Of a DNA stretch of 64,000 nucleotides, positions 45,112-53,910 are shown piece by piece. The first letter of the stretch is position 1, and each line of letters opens with the position of its first letter. Source of the stretch: Haloferax sp. Atlit-12N (GTDB lineage Archaea; Halobacteriota; Halobacteria; Halobacteriales; Haloferacaceae); contig NZ_PSYW01000002.1 in the NCBI RefSeq assembly GCF_003383095.1, forward strand, positions 310,001 through 374,000, read 5' to 3'. The notes below the pieces were generated by a model. The model saw only the letters and a list, made by a program, of their open reading frames with translations, was not told where the DNA came from and did not search any database. Both the position numbers and the translations under genes were made by a program.

Positions 45112-46353
45112 ATGACGTTCACGCGCACGGTCGAACTCGACGGCCACATCATCGACTCGGGGATGATGCAACAGGCCATGGGTATCGTGATGGACCTCGG
45201 CGGCGACTTCGACGTCGAGCAGTTCGACGTCGGACGGCAGAAAGACCAGACCTCCTACTGCCGCATGTCGGTGACCGCGGACGACCGCGAGACGCTCCAG
45301 GAGATACTGCACGAACTCCACCAAATCGGCGCGAACCTCACGGACCCCGTGGACGCCCGCGTCGAGGCTTCGCCGGCCGACCGGGTCGTCCCCGTGGGCT
45401 TTTACTCGACGACCAACCACCCGACCGACGTTCGGTATCAAGGCGAGTGGCTCCCTGTCGAGGACATCGAGATGGACTGCGCGATAGTCGTCGAGGAGAC
45501 CGACGACGGCCCCCGGGCCTACACGAAAGTCCTCAACGGCATCGAGGAGGGCGACCTCGTCGTCACCGACGAGGCGGGGATTCGCGTCAAGCCGCCGGAG
45601 CGGCCCCGCGACGCCTCGGGTCCCTTCGGGTTCATGCAGGGCGGCGTCTCCTCGGAGCGCCCCTCGGAGTCGCTCATCGGCGAGGTCGCCGACGCGCTCC
45701 GCGAGACCAAAGCCGACGGCGGGAACGTCCTCGTCGTCGCCGGACCGGCGCTCATCCACTCGGGCGGCGGCGACGCCCTCGCCGAACTCGTCCGCGAGGG
45801 CTACGTGGACATGATTTCCGCCGGGAACGGCTTCGCCACCCACGACATCGAACGCGGGCTGTACGGCACCTCTCTCGGGATGGACATGGAGACGATGGAA
45901 CACCCCCGAAAGGGCCACAAACACCACATCTACACCATCAGCGAGGTCATCCGCGCCGGCGGCATCGCCGAGGCGGTCGAGGAGGGACTCATCAAAGAGG
46001 GTGTGATGTACGAGTGCGTGAAAAACGACGTACCGTACGTCCTCGCGGGGTCGATTCGGGACGACGGCCCGCTTCCGGACACCATCACCGACACCATCGA
46101 GGCGCAGAACGCCATCCGCGAGCAGGCCCACCGCGCCGACATGGTGCTCATGCTCTCGACGCTTCTGCACTCCGTCGCCGTCGGCAACTGCCTGCCCTCG
46201 ACGGCGAAGACCGTCTGCGTCGACATCAACCCCGCGACCGTCACGCAACTGCTCGACCGCGGCTCCTCGCAGGCCATCGGCATGGTCACGGACATCGGGA
46301 CGTTCGTGCCGACGCTCGCCGAGAAGGTCCTCGACGCCGACGGCGAGAACTGA
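45112..46353 (+). CDS. TIGR00300 family protein (LOR/SDH-related; candidate ornithine cyclodeaminase)
   Basis: A 413-residue cytosolic enzyme with an N-terminal LOR/SDH-related domain (TVELDGHIIDSGMMQQAMGI) and a C-terminal nucleotide-binding domain like deoxyhypusine synthase (VLVVAGPALIHSGGGDALAEL, GTSLGMDMETMEHPRKGHKH, VCVDINPATVTQLLDRGSSQ). The family has been linked to ornithine cyclodeaminase activity, producing proline, in methanogens. That activity in this protein is inference. Single gene with its own start region. Confidence 0.82.
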   Translation: MTFTRTVELDGHIIDSGMMQQAMGIVMDLGGDFDVEQFDVGRQKDQTSYCRMSVTADDRETLQEILHELHQIGANLTDPVDARVEASPADRVVPVGFYSTTNHPTDVRYQGEWLPVEDIEMDCAIVVEETDDGPRAYTKVLNGIEEGDLVVTDEAGIRVKPPERPRDASGPFGFMQGGVSSERPSESLIGEVADALRETKADGGNVLVVAGPALIHSGGGDALAELVREGYVDMISAGNGFATHDIERGLYGTSLGMDMETMEHPRKGHKHHIYTISEVIRAGGIAEAVEEGLIKEGVMYECVKNDVPYVLAGSIRDDGPLPDTITDTIEAQNAIREQAHRADMVLMLSTLLHSVAVGNCLPSTAKTVCVDINPATVTQLLDRGSSQAIGMVTDIGTFVPTLAEKVLDADGEN

Positions 46354-46434
46354 ACGGTCGTCTCGGTTCGCCTCGTGCGCCCTCGCCCCGTCTGACGTGT
46401 CTATTATGTCCCCGGGTGGCCTCTCGTGTCTTGT

Positions 46435-47166
46435 ATGCAACCCACAGCAGCGCGAGTGCTTCTCGCAGCACTCATGGTTCTCCTCGCCGGGTGCGGGGGC
46501 GGCGTCGGCGGCGACGCCACGACCGCGACCGACGCATCGACGGGCGCGACAGACGCGACCGGGACCGCCGCCGACGGCGAGTCGGCAGACCAGAGCGGCG
46601 ACGGCGACGCAGCAGAGAGGACGTCTTTCAGCTTCAACGGGACGTGGGACCAGCGGTACCGGACCGGACAGTACTACCGCTACGACATCACGAGTCCGAG
46701 CATCGACGGCACCGCAACCTACGAGTGGGAGGTCGTCTCCGCGACCGACGACGAGGTGACGATTCGGACGAAACTGGTCACGCCCAACACGACGAGCGAG
46801 CAGACCGTGAGCGCGCCGCCGGACGAGATTTACGGCGAACTCGCCGGAAGCCCGTCGGGCTCAGTCGCTACCATCGGCTTCGACTCGCCGTACTACAGCG
46901 GGGTCGACGGCGAGACGCTCCGCGTCGGCGACGGCTGGGAGGCCTCCGGCGAAAACGGCAACGTGAGCTTCAAAGTCGAAGAAATCTCCGCCTACGCCGG
47001 CCTGGAGTGCGCGAACTTCGTCGTCCGGACGAACGGGAGCGTCTTCTGGGAGAGCTGCGTCACGCCGGAGAGTCCGCTGCCGGGCTACATGGCGTTCTAC
47101 GAGGAGGAAGGCGACGAGGAGCCCGCATTCGAGATGGTGCTCGTCGAGTACCGGGCCGGAGACTAA
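46435..47166 (+). CDS. lipoprotein of unknown function
   Basis: A 243-residue exported lipoprotein with the lipobox LAGC at 20-23, then a Thr/Ala/Asp-rich linker to about 65. The folded part has beta-rich repeats (YEWEVVSATDDEVTIRTKLV, SVATIGFDSPYYSG) and a single Cys pair (GLECANF, WESCVTPE). ATG 46435 places the hydrophobic core right after the basic start. No enzyme motif. Confidence 0.8.
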   Translation: MQPTAARVLLAALMVLLAGCGGGVGGDATTATDASTGATDATGTAADGESADQSGDGDAAERTSFSFNGTWDQRYRTGQYYRYDITSPSIDGTATYEWEVVSATDDEVTIRTKLVTPNTTSEQTVSAPPDEIYGELAGSPSGSVATIGFDSPYYSGVDGETLRVGDGWEASGENGNVSFKVEEISAYAGLECANFVVRTNGSVFWESCVTPESPLPGYMAFYEEEGDEEPAFEMVLVEYRAGD

Positions 47167-47196
47167 CGCGGCCGCGAGCGACTTCGGACGCGACGA

Positions 47197-47598
47197 TTAG
47201 ACTTTTTCCAGCGGGACGACCGCCATCGGGATGTTCGAGTTCAACAGCACGTCCTGTGCCGTGCTGCCGAAGACGATTTTCGAGGTCGGATTGCGCTTTC
47301 GGACGCCGATGACGATTTCGTCCGCGTCGTGTTCGTCGGCGCACTGGAGGATGTCGTCGGCGGCGTCGTTACCGCGGATGTACTGGTGGGTCTCCACGTC
47401 CACGAGGTCGCCGAGACGGGAGACGACGACGTTCAGGGCGTCCTCGCCGTCGCGAACGTCCTCGCTGTCGGTCTCGTCGCCGCCGCGGTGAGAGTTGACG
47501 ACGTGGAGCACGTCGCCGGCGTCGATTCGCCGCGAGAGATAGTCGCAGACTTCGGCGCTCGTGTGGACCGAGTTCGTCCCGATAACGTATGTTGCCAT
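47197..47598 (-). CDS. universal stress protein (UspA family)
   Basis: Single UspA domain, 133 residues, cytosolic. Begins TYVIGTNSVHTSAEVC and ends with the ATP-binding glycine motif IGVRKRNPTSKIVFGSTAQD followed by PMAVVPLEKV. The ATG lies about 25 nt from a clear TATA box, so translation is leaderless. Upstream of it, on the same strand, lies the DUF1059 gene. Confidence 0.9.
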   Translation of the reverse strand: MATYVIGTNSVHTSAEVCDYLSRRIDAGDVLHVVNSHRGGDETDSEDVRDGEDALNVVVSRLGDLVDVETHQYIRGNDAADDILQCADEHDADEIVIGVRKRNPTSKIVFGSTAQDVLLNSNIPMAVVPLEKV

Positions 47599-47620
47599 GC
47601 CACATATCGCTACGCCGTCC

Positions 47621-47630
47621 TATAAAAATC
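47621..47630 (-). promoter_or_regulatory. TATA box of the UspA gene
   Basis: On the minus strand gatttttata is centred about 27 nt upstream of the ATG, the spacing expected for leaderless archaeal transcripts. Confidence 0.6.
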
Positions 47631-47648
47631 CACGCCCGACCACGCTCG

Positions 47649-47807
47649 TCAGGCCTGCTTCATCATCGCCAGCACGTCGTCTCTCGTCATCTCTTTTCCG
47701 TGCTCGTCGTGGGCGTGTTCCTGAATCACTTTCACGACCTCGTTTCTGTTCTCCGAGGTTACGCTGAACCCGCACGAACACGTCGCCTGTTGCATCGCCT
47801 TCGACAT
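47649..47807 (-). CDS. DUF1059 family protein
   Basis: A 52-residue protein of the DUF1059 family, frequent in haloarchaea. It has the CSCGFSVTSENRNEVVKVIQ segment with a Cys-x-Cys and ends with a charged helix VIQEHAHDEHGKEMTRDDVL. The ATG at 47807 is used. The pair of cysteines and histidines suggest possible metal binding. Divergent from the surface-protein gene. Confidence 0.75.
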   Translation of the reverse strand: MSKAMQQATCSCGFSVTSENRNEVVKVIQEHAHDEHGKEMTRDDVLAMMKQA

Positions 47808-47953
47808 GGCAGTAGAGATACGCGCCCCGAGGCCAAAGCGTGTGTTCACACTCACCATGACACTCCCGGAGTCGGGCGGGTCCCCACGGCTGCGGTGTCT
47901 CTGCGGCCGCGGTGCCTCCGTTGTGTCGCCTGCTCCGCCAACCCGTCGGGGAC

Positions 47954-47989
47954 AAAACATATACCCGACCGTAAATGTCAGTCGGGTAT
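47954..47989 (+). promoter_or_regulatory. promoter and operator-like inverted repeat of the PGF-CTERM gene
   Basis: A TATA-like acatata (47957-47963) is followed by exact 9-bp inverted arms atacccgac (47961-47969) and gtcgggtat (47981-47989) 11 nt apart. The second arm covers the first two bases of the ATG. A repressor bound here would block TATA access and initiation; as RNA it could hide the start codon. Confidence 0.55.
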
Positions 47990-48995
47990 GGAAAGAAACG
48001 CCCTCCTCACCGCCGGGGCGGTCGGCGTCGTCGTCGTGGCGCTCGTCGCCGCCGCCGTGGTTCCGGGGGTCGTCGCGGACCCGACCGACGACGGCCCCGT
48101 CCGACCCGGACCGGTGGACGTCGCCGGCGTCTCCATCGCGGCCGGACAGGCGACGGGAGAGACGGTCACGCTCGAAATCGAGACACGCATCGACCACCGA
48201 GGAAACCCCACGCAGAACGTGAGCGTCCTCGTCCGCGCCGTCGACGCCGAGTCGGGGCTGTTGACGACGACGCAGGAACTCGACGTCGGGACGCTCTCGA
48301 AGGACGGTGAGACGGCGACGACGACCAACCTCACGGTCCCCCGCGAGGGCGGCTACGACATCGAAGTCGTCCTCTACAGCGACGACGAGCGGGTCGACCA
48401 GGCGCGAAAGAGCGTCCGCGGCGTCTCGGCCATCAAGCCGCCGTACCTCCGGTCGACCACCTCGTTCACCGACAGCGAGGCGCTTCCGCCCGTCTCATTC
48501 GCCATCGGCGAGGCCGGCGAGGACCGGACGACGCTCGACCTGACGGCGACGCTGACGAACGCCGGCGACGACCCGGCCGAGGACCTCTCGGTGCTGTTCG
48601 TCCTCCGGCAGGCTGAATCGAACATCGTGGCCTCCCGGACGACGGTCGATGCGGGGGCCATCGCGGCCGGCCGGACCGAGACGGTGGACGCGTCGGCGAG
48701 CGTCCCGAACGGCTACAACTACTACATCGACACCGTGTTGCTCCGCGACGGGGTCGTCATCGACACCGCCCGCGGCGCGGCGAACCTGAACCCAACGAGG
48801 ACGATTAGCGTGAACCAGACCAGAGAGGACGTGGAACTCCGCGTCGAAGACTTCGAGAACGGCGACGGCGACGCACCGCAGCGAACCGAGTACGAGCAGA
48901 CCGAGACCTCCTCGGCGGCACCCGGCTTCGGGCCGATAGTGGCGGTCGTGGGACTGCTCGCGGCCGTCTTCGTCGCCCGGAGGTGGTCGAAATGA
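47988..48995 (+). CDS. exported protein with PGF-CTERM-type C-terminal signal (DUF7490-like)
   Basis: A 335-residue surface protein. An N-terminal signal (LLTAGAVGVVVVALVAAAVVPGVVA) precedes two beta-sandwich-like domains (about 40-160 and 160-290) with CARDB-like strands such as LDLTATLTNAGDDPAEDLSV. The end, PGFGPIVAVVGLLAAVFVAR, is the PGF-CTERM signal that archaeosortase A processes to lipid-anchor proteins in Haloferax. Its stop overlaps the next membrane gene by 4 nt. Operator-like repeats lie at its start. Confidence 0.82.
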   Translation: MERNALLTAGAVGVVVVALVAAAVVPGVVADPTDDGPVRPGPVDVAGVSIAAGQATGETVTLEIETRIDHRGNPTQNVSVLVRAVDAESGLLTTTQELDVGTLSKDGETATTTNLTVPREGGYDIEVVLYSDDERVDQARKSVRGVSAIKPPYLRSTTSFTDSEALPPVSFAIGEAGEDRTTLDLTATLTNAGDDPAEDLSVLFVLRQAESNIVASRTTVDAGAIAAGRTETVDASASVPNGYNYYIDTVLLRDGVVIDTARGAANLNPTRTISVNQTREDVELRVEDFENGDGDAPQRTEYEQTETSSAAPGFGPIVAVVGLLAAVFVARRWSK

Positions 48996-49342
48996 GCGAC
49001 GACTCGACGACTGCCGACGAGGCCGACATCGAGACGGCGGTCTCGACCGGCGCGACGCCGGAGCCACCCGAAAGTGCCGACGACGCGGGAGACGACGAGG
49101 AAAGCGAGAACCGAGAGTTCGCGGAGCGGATACGCCGCTATCTCGACTACGCGGTCCTCGCGGGGCTGCTGTTGCTCGCGCTCATCGCGGCGCTGCAGTT
49201 CTACCTCAACGCCAGCCAGACCATCACGACGTGGGTGAACCCCGAGTACCGCGCGCCGTTCCAAGCGGCGTTCAACCTCGTGTTACTCCTCGGGGCGGCG
49301 CTCGGCGTCTCCGTCCAGCTTCGCCGACTGGCGAGCAACTGA
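48992..49342 (+). CDS. small membrane protein coupled to the PGF-CTERM protein
   Basis: A 116-residue protein: an acidic, Ser/Thr-rich 45-residue N terminus, then two hydrophobic segments (YAVLAGLLLLALIAALQFYL and AFNLVLLLGAALGVSVQL). The ATG overlaps the stop of the surface-protein gene, so both are made from the same message. It could be a membrane partner of the surface protein; function is not known. Confidence 0.72.
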   Translation: MSDDSTTADEADIETAVSTGATPEPPESADDAGDDEESENREFAERIRRYLDYAVLAGLLLLALIAALQFYLNASQTITTWVNPEYRAPFQAAFNLVLLLGAALGVSVQLRRLASN

Positions 49343-49407
49343 GTCGTCGCCGAGCCACCGCTCACCACACACACACAGTTTTCAGGCCGCCGCCCGAGTC
49401 GTCGGCT

Positions 49408-50718
49408 ATGAAGTTCCTCTTCGTGTCGGCGGACGCCGCGCTCATCACCGACCTCGCGTGGCAGGTCCACAGGGAGGGCCACGACGTTCGGTACTACATC
49501 GAAGCCGAGCGCGACAAGGAAATCGGCGACGGCTTCGTCCCGAAGACGGACGACTGGCGCGCAGAGGTCCAATGGGCCGACGTCATCGTCTTCGACGACA
49601 TCTGGGTCGGCTCCGATATCGGCACCGGCGCGCTGGCGCAGGAACTCCGCGAGGAGGGACACGCCGTCGTCGGCGGGACGCCCAACACCGACCGCCTCGA
49701 AGAGGACCGCGGCTACGCCATGGACGTGCTCGAAGAACACGGCGTCAACACCATCGAACAGCGCGTCTTCCGCGACTTCGACGAGGGAATCGAGTACGTC
49801 CGGCGGAACCGCGCCCCCTACGTCATCAAGCCGCTCGGGGAGGTCCAGAACGTCAAGCGACTCCTCTACGTCGGCAACGAGGACGACGGGAGCGACGTAG
49901 TCGAGGTGCTTCGCGCCTACAAGCAGGCGTGGGGGCACCGCATGAAGGGCTTTCAGCTCCAGCGGAAGGTCGAAGGCGTCGAAATCGCCGTCTGCGGCTT
50001 CTTCAACGGGGAGACGTTCGTCGACCCGGTGAACTTCAACTTCGAGCACAAGAAGCTCTTTCCGGGCAACATCGGACCCTCGACCGGCGAGATGGGCACG
50101 TCGATGTTCTGGGCCGGGCGGAACCGGCTGTTCGAGGAGACTCTGGGTCGGCTCGAACCGTGGCTCGCCGAGGAGGGCTACGTCGGGAGCATCGACATCA
50201 ACTGCATCGTCAACGAACACGGCATCTACCCGCTGGAGTTCACGCCGCGGTTCGGCTACCCGACGATTACGCTCCAAGAGGAGTCGTTCGAGTCGTCGAC
50301 CGCGCAGTTCTTCTACGACCTCGCCCACGGCAACGACCCCGAGCTATCGGTCCACAGCGGCTACCAAATCGCGGTCCGAATCGTCCTGCCGCCGTTTCCC
50401 TTCACCGACGAGAAGACCTACGACGAGAACTCGCGGAACGCGGCGGTCGTCTTCGAGACCGACAGCCGCGAGGGCGTCCACATCGAGGACGCGAAACTCG
50501 TCGACGGACAGTGGCGCGCGGCCGGCGAGAGCGGCATTCCGCTCGTCGTCACCGGGAAGGGCGAGACGATGCAGGAGGCGAGAAAGCAGGCCTACGACCG
50601 CGTCGACGACATCGTCATCCCGAACCTCTACTACCGCGACGACATCGGCGAGCGCTGGATAGCAGGCGACGGCGACCGACTGCTCGCGTGGGGCTACCTC
50701 GGGCCGGCGAGCGAATGA
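49408..50718 (+). CDS. ATP-grasp protein, phosphoribosylamine-glycine ligase-like
   Basis: A 436-residue cytosolic ATP-grasp ligase related to PurD (GARS): FLFVSADAALITDLAWQVHR at the start, YVIKPLGE in the ATP-binding lobe, EGVEIAVCGFFNGETFV and VGSIDINCIVNEHGIYPLEFTPRFGYP at the active site. No adjacent purine genes were seen and the N-terminal domain is unlike that of PurD, so it may ligate a different pair. The ATG at 49408 begins the domain. Confidence 0.8.
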   Translation: MKFLFVSADAALITDLAWQVHREGHDVRYYIEAERDKEIGDGFVPKTDDWRAEVQWADVIVFDDIWVGSDIGTGALAQELREEGHAVVGGTPNTDRLEEDRGYAMDVLEEHGVNTIEQRVFRDFDEGIEYVRRNRAPYVIKPLGEVQNVKRLLYVGNEDDGSDVVEVLRAYKQAWGHRMKGFQLQRKVEGVEIAVCGFFNGETFVDPVNFNFEHKKLFPGNIGPSTGEMGTSMFWAGRNRLFEETLGRLEPWLAEEGYVGSIDINCIVNEHGIYPLEFTPRFGYPTITLQEESFESSTAQFFYDLAHGNDPELSVHSGYQIAVRIVLPPFPFTDEKTYDENSRNAAVVFETDSREGVHIEDAKLVDGQWRAAGESGIPLVVTGKGETMQEARKQAYDRVDDIVIPNLYYRDDIGERWIAGDGDRLLAWGYLGPASE

Positions 50719-50722
50719 GAGA

Positions 50723-51544
50723 TTAGTTGAGCACCAGCCACGCGGCGAAGACGGCGAGGCCGCCGACGGCGGTGCTCAGCGCGGCGTGGACCCGGAGGCG
50801 GTCGAGAATCGCGTGAGCGTGGCCGTCTTCGACCGACAGGAGTTCGTGAATCTCGCTGCCGATTTCACAGCGCGGGAGGAAGTCCATGGCGACGTGGAGG
50901 AAGACGCCGGAGGCGAACCCGAAGACGAGCCCGCGGAACGCGCCAGTCGCCGGGAGCGAGACGGCGCTGGAGACGATGGCGGCGATGCCGAGGCCCGCCG
51001 CGGGGAGGAGAAGCGGGGCGACCGACTCGCCCCGGCCCGAGAGCCGGCGGGCGGCGGCGTAGCCGGCCGGCCCCTTGTGCGAGACGATGGCGAGGCCGAG
51101 ACCGACGCCCACGTCGATGTTTCCGTAGACGACGCCGATAATCGCGCCCGCGGAGACGGCGTGCGCCGAGAGTTCCGCCACGGTGCGGTCGATGGGCAAG
51201 TCCATATGGGCGAATCGGTGGCCGACGGTGTGGGCGGCGAAGCCCGCGAGGATACCGAAGGCGATGCCGAAGCCGCCGAACTGAGGGTGGTGGCCGAGCG
51301 CCTGCGGGACCAGAAACACCGCGGCGCTCGTCACCATCGCGCCGCTGGCGAGGCCGTAGCCCCACACGAGTCCCTCGGCGTGTTCGGTCCGGCTCCGCGC
51401 GCCGAAGGGCGCGGCGAGCGCCATCGCGCCGAAGGCGGCCCACGAGACGATAAGGAGATTCCACGCCTCGGCGCTCGCGGCGTACCCGGAGAGCGCGACG
51501 AGTGCCACGACGCTCCCCGCGCCGATGGCCGTCGAACGGTTCAT
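50723..51544 (-). CDS. ZIP family metal transporter
   Basis: Membrane protein of 273 residues with about eight hydrophobic segments. Family-like residues are in the fourth and fifth helices: VAELSAHAVSAGAIIGVVYG and AIVSHKGPAGYAAARRL, and a later His in FLHVAMDFLPRCEIG. The His-rich cytosolic loop of many ZIPs is absent. Probable uptake of zinc or another divalent metal. Convergent with the ATP-grasp gene (4 bp apart). Confidence 0.75.
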   Translation of the reverse strand: MNRSTAIGAGSVVALVALSGYAASAEAWNLLIVSWAAFGAMALAAPFGARSRTEHAEGLVWGYGLASGAMVTSAAVFLVPQALGHHPQFGGFGIAFGILAGFAAHTVGHRFAHMDLPIDRTVAELSAHAVSAGAIIGVVYGNIDVGVGLGLAIVSHKGPAGYAAARRLSGRGESVAPLLLPAAGLGIAAIVSSAVSLPATGAFRGLVFGFASGVFLHVAMDFLPRCEIGSEIHELLSVEDGHAHAILDRLRVHAALSTAVGGLAVFAAWLVLN

Positions 51545-51619
51545 ATTGTGAACGAGCTGGCTCGGATTAATAAGGGGCGCGGTTCCGGCGGGATGGGGGA
51601 GTCGGAACGGGGAGGGTCG

Positions 51620-52312
51620 TCACCGCGTCGCCTGTTTCCACGCCTTGAGGTCCGCGATGTCGCCGTCGAACTCGGCGGGGTCGGCGTCGGTCGCCGCCCA
51701 GACGAACAGGTCGGCCACGTCGTCGGGGTCGCGGCCCTGTCCGCCGGTGAGGTCGGTGGCGACGAGGCCGGGGTCGACGACCGTCACGGTCTGGTCGCAG
51801 TCGGCGGCGAACTGCCGGCCGAGCGCCTCGGCGGCCGCCTTGGAGACGGCGTACGCGCCCATCCCCGGCTTCGCCTCGCGGGCGATTGAGCCGGAGGGCA
51901 CGAGGATGCGTCCGTCGTCGGCCATGTGCGGGAGCGCCTCTTTGACTGCCGCGAAGACGCCGCGGACGTTGGTCCGGAGGGTGTCGTCGAACGCCGCGTA
52001 GGACTCCTCGGGCGCGGGCATCTCGCCGGGGGACCCGTGGGCGACGGCGGCGTTGGCGACGAGCACGTCGATGCGTCCGCCGGCGCGGGCCGCCGTCTCC
52101 ATCAGGCGCTCCATGTCGAGTTCGTCGCGGACGTCGGCGCGGACGGCGCTGGCGGTCCCGCCGCCGGCCTCGATGTCGTCGACGACCGACTGGAGGGCGT
52201 CGCCGTCGCGGGCACAGACGACGACGGTCGCACCGGCGCGACCGAGGGCGCGCGCGACCGCCGCGCCGATTCCGGAACTCGCGCCTGTGACCACCGCGGT
52301 GGTGTCGTTCAT
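51620..52312 (-). CDS. short-chain dehydrogenase/reductase
   Basis: SDR of 230 residues. Motifs: VTGASSGIG near residue 8, CARDGDALQ, VLVANAAVAHG and catalytic YAVSK with the Ser in VPSGSIA. Length is a little short of the usual 250, ending after the active-site helix and the VVDPGLVATDL loop. NADP preference suggested by the Arg in CARDG. Divergent from crtD; TATA-like tttagg lies 22-27 nt from its start. Confidence 0.88.
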   Translation of the reverse strand: MNDTTAVVTGASSGIGAAVARALGRAGATVVVCARDGDALQSVVDDIEAGGGTASAVRADVRDELDMERLMETAARAGGRIDVLVANAAVAHGSPGEMPAPEESYAAFDDTLRTNVRGVFAAVKEALPHMADDGRILVPSGSIAREAKPGMGAYAVSKAAAEALGRQFAADCDQTVTVVDPGLVATDLTGGQGRDPDDVADLFVWAATDADPAEFDGDIADLKAWKQATR

Positions 52313-52333
52313 GCGGGGCCGTAAGGAGGGACC

Positions 52334-52383
52334 GAGCCTAAAGCTACCCCCCGACGGCGGTCGATTCGGTCAGTCGATTTATG
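52334..52383. promoter_or_regulatory. divergent promoters of the SDR and the crtD operon
   Basis: The minus strand has agctttaggc (TATA-like, 22-31 nt before the SDR start); the plus strand has gatttatg at 52376-52383, 25-32 nt before the preferred crtD ATG. The two promoters share a 50-bp region, so they may interfere or be co-regulated. Confidence 0.45.
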
Positions 52384-52407
52384 TCCTCTACGTCCTTACG
52401 AACGGAC

Positions 52408-53910
52408 ATGAATTCTGTCTCGGCTCTCGACTCTCTCGACGGCGAGTCCGTCGTCGTCGTCGGCGGTGGTTTCGGCGGCCTCTCCACGGCGTGCTACCTC
52501 GCGGACGCCGGTGCCGACGTGACCCTGTTGGAGAAGAACGAACAGCTCGGCGGCCGAGCCAGCACCCTCGAACGCGACGGCTTCCGGTTCGACATGGGGC
52601 CGTCGTGGTACCTCATGCCCGACGTGTTCGAGCGCTTCTTCGCCTACTTCGGCAAGCAACCGGAGGACTACTACGGTCTGACCCGGCTCGACCCGCACTA
52701 CCGCATCTTCTTCAAGGACGGCGACCGGGTGGACATGCTCCCCGACGTCGCGGCCAACAAGGCCACCTTCGAGTCGTACGAACCCGGCGCGGGCGACAGG
52801 CTCGACGACTATCTCCGGAAGGCCGAGCGGAACTACCGCATCGGGATGGAGCACTTCGTCTACACCGACCGCCCGGACCTCACCGACTACATCGACCTCG
52901 ACGTGTTCCGGTACTCGTGGGGGCTCTCGCTCGTCGGCTCGATGCAGGACCACGTCGAGAACTACTTCGACCACCCGAAGCTCCAGCAGATAATGCAGTA
53001 CACGCTGGTGTTCCTCGGCGGCGCGCCGAACAACACGCCAGCGCTCTACAACCTCATGAGCCACGTGGACTTCAACATGGGTGTCTACTACCCCGACGGT
53101 GGTCTCGCGGGCGTCGTCGACGCCATCGTCGACCTCGCCGAGGAGTTGGGCGTCGAGTTCCACACCGACTCCCCGGTGGCCGAAATCGCCGGTCGCCGCG
53201 GCGGGTTCGCCGTCCGCACCGAGGACGGCCGCGAGTTCCTCTGCGACCAGGTCGTCTCCGACGCCGACTACGCCCACACCGAACAGGAGCTCCTCCCGGA
53301 GAAGAAGCGGCAGTACGACGCCGACTACTGGGATTCCCGAACGTACGCCCCCTCGGCGTTCCTGCTCTACCTCGGCGTCGAGGGCGACGTGGACGAACTC
53401 GCCCACCACACGCTCGTGTTACCCACCGACTGGGACGACCACTTCGAGACGATATTCGAAGACCCGGCGTGGCCCGACGACCCCGCGTACTACCTCTGTG
53501 TGCCGTCGAAGACCGACGACTCGGTCGCGCCGGAGGGTCACAGCAACCTGTTCGCGCTCGTCCCCATCGCGGCCGGGTTGGAGGACACGCCGGAACGCCG
53601 CGAGAGCTACCGCGACCTCGTCCTCGACGACATCGCCGACAACACCGGCGTCGACCTCCGCGACAGAATCGTCGTCGAGGAGTCGTTCTGCGTGAACGAC
53701 TTCAAGGAGCGCTACAACAGCACGCAGGGCACCGCGCTCGGCCTCGCGCACACGCTGTTCCAGACGGCGCTCCTCCGGCCGCCGCACGGCTCCGACGCGG
53801 TCGACGGCCTCTACTTCACCGGCTCGTTTACCACGCCGGGCATCGGCGTCCCGATGTGTCTCATCAGCGGTCAACTCACCGCCGAGGAGATGGCCGAAGA
53901 CGCGAGGTGA
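52408..53910 (+). CDS. crtD: carotenoid 3,4-desaturase
   Basis: FAD-dependent carotenoid desaturase of 500 residues in bacterioruberin synthesis, acting on the C45/C50 intermediates. The dinucleotide motif VVVVGGGFGGLSTACYLADAG is at 14-34, and the desaturase C-terminal signature LYFTGSFTTPGIGVPMCLIS is intact. Start ATG 52408 is preferred because the TATA box would then give a leaderless message; ATG 52381 would place translation before initiation. Its stop overlaps lyeJ (GTGA). CrtI (phytoene desaturase) is related but the operon with lyeJ and cruF identifies CrtD. Confidence 0.9.
   Translation: MNSVSALDSLDGESVVVVGGGFGGLSTACYLADAGADVTLLEKNEQLGGRASTLERDGFRFDMGPSWYLMPDVFERFFAYFGKQPEDYYGLTRLDPHYRIFFKDGDRVDMLPDVAANKATFESYEPGAGDRLDDYLRKAERNYRIGMEHFVYTDRPDLTDYIDLDVFRYSWGLSLVGSMQDHVENYFDHPKLQQIMQYTLVFLGGAPNNTPALYNLMSHVDFNMGVYYPDGGLAGVVDAIVDLAEELGVEFHTDSPVAEIAGRRGGFAVRTEDGREFLCDQVVSDADYAHTEQELLPEKKRQYDADYWDSRTYAPSAFLLYLGVEGDVDELAHHTLVLPTDWDDHFETIFEDPAWPDDPAYYLCVPSKTDDSVAPEGHSNLFALVPIAAGLEDTPERRESYRDLVLDDIADNTGVDLRDRIVVEESFCVNDFKERYNSTQGTALGLAHTLFQTALLRPPHGSDAVDGLYFTGSFTTPGIGVPMCLISGQLTAEEMAEDAR

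Noticed and set aside
44911..46440. Minus-strand frame of 509 codons
   Set aside because: Antisense to the TIGR00300 gene and without homology or typical composition.
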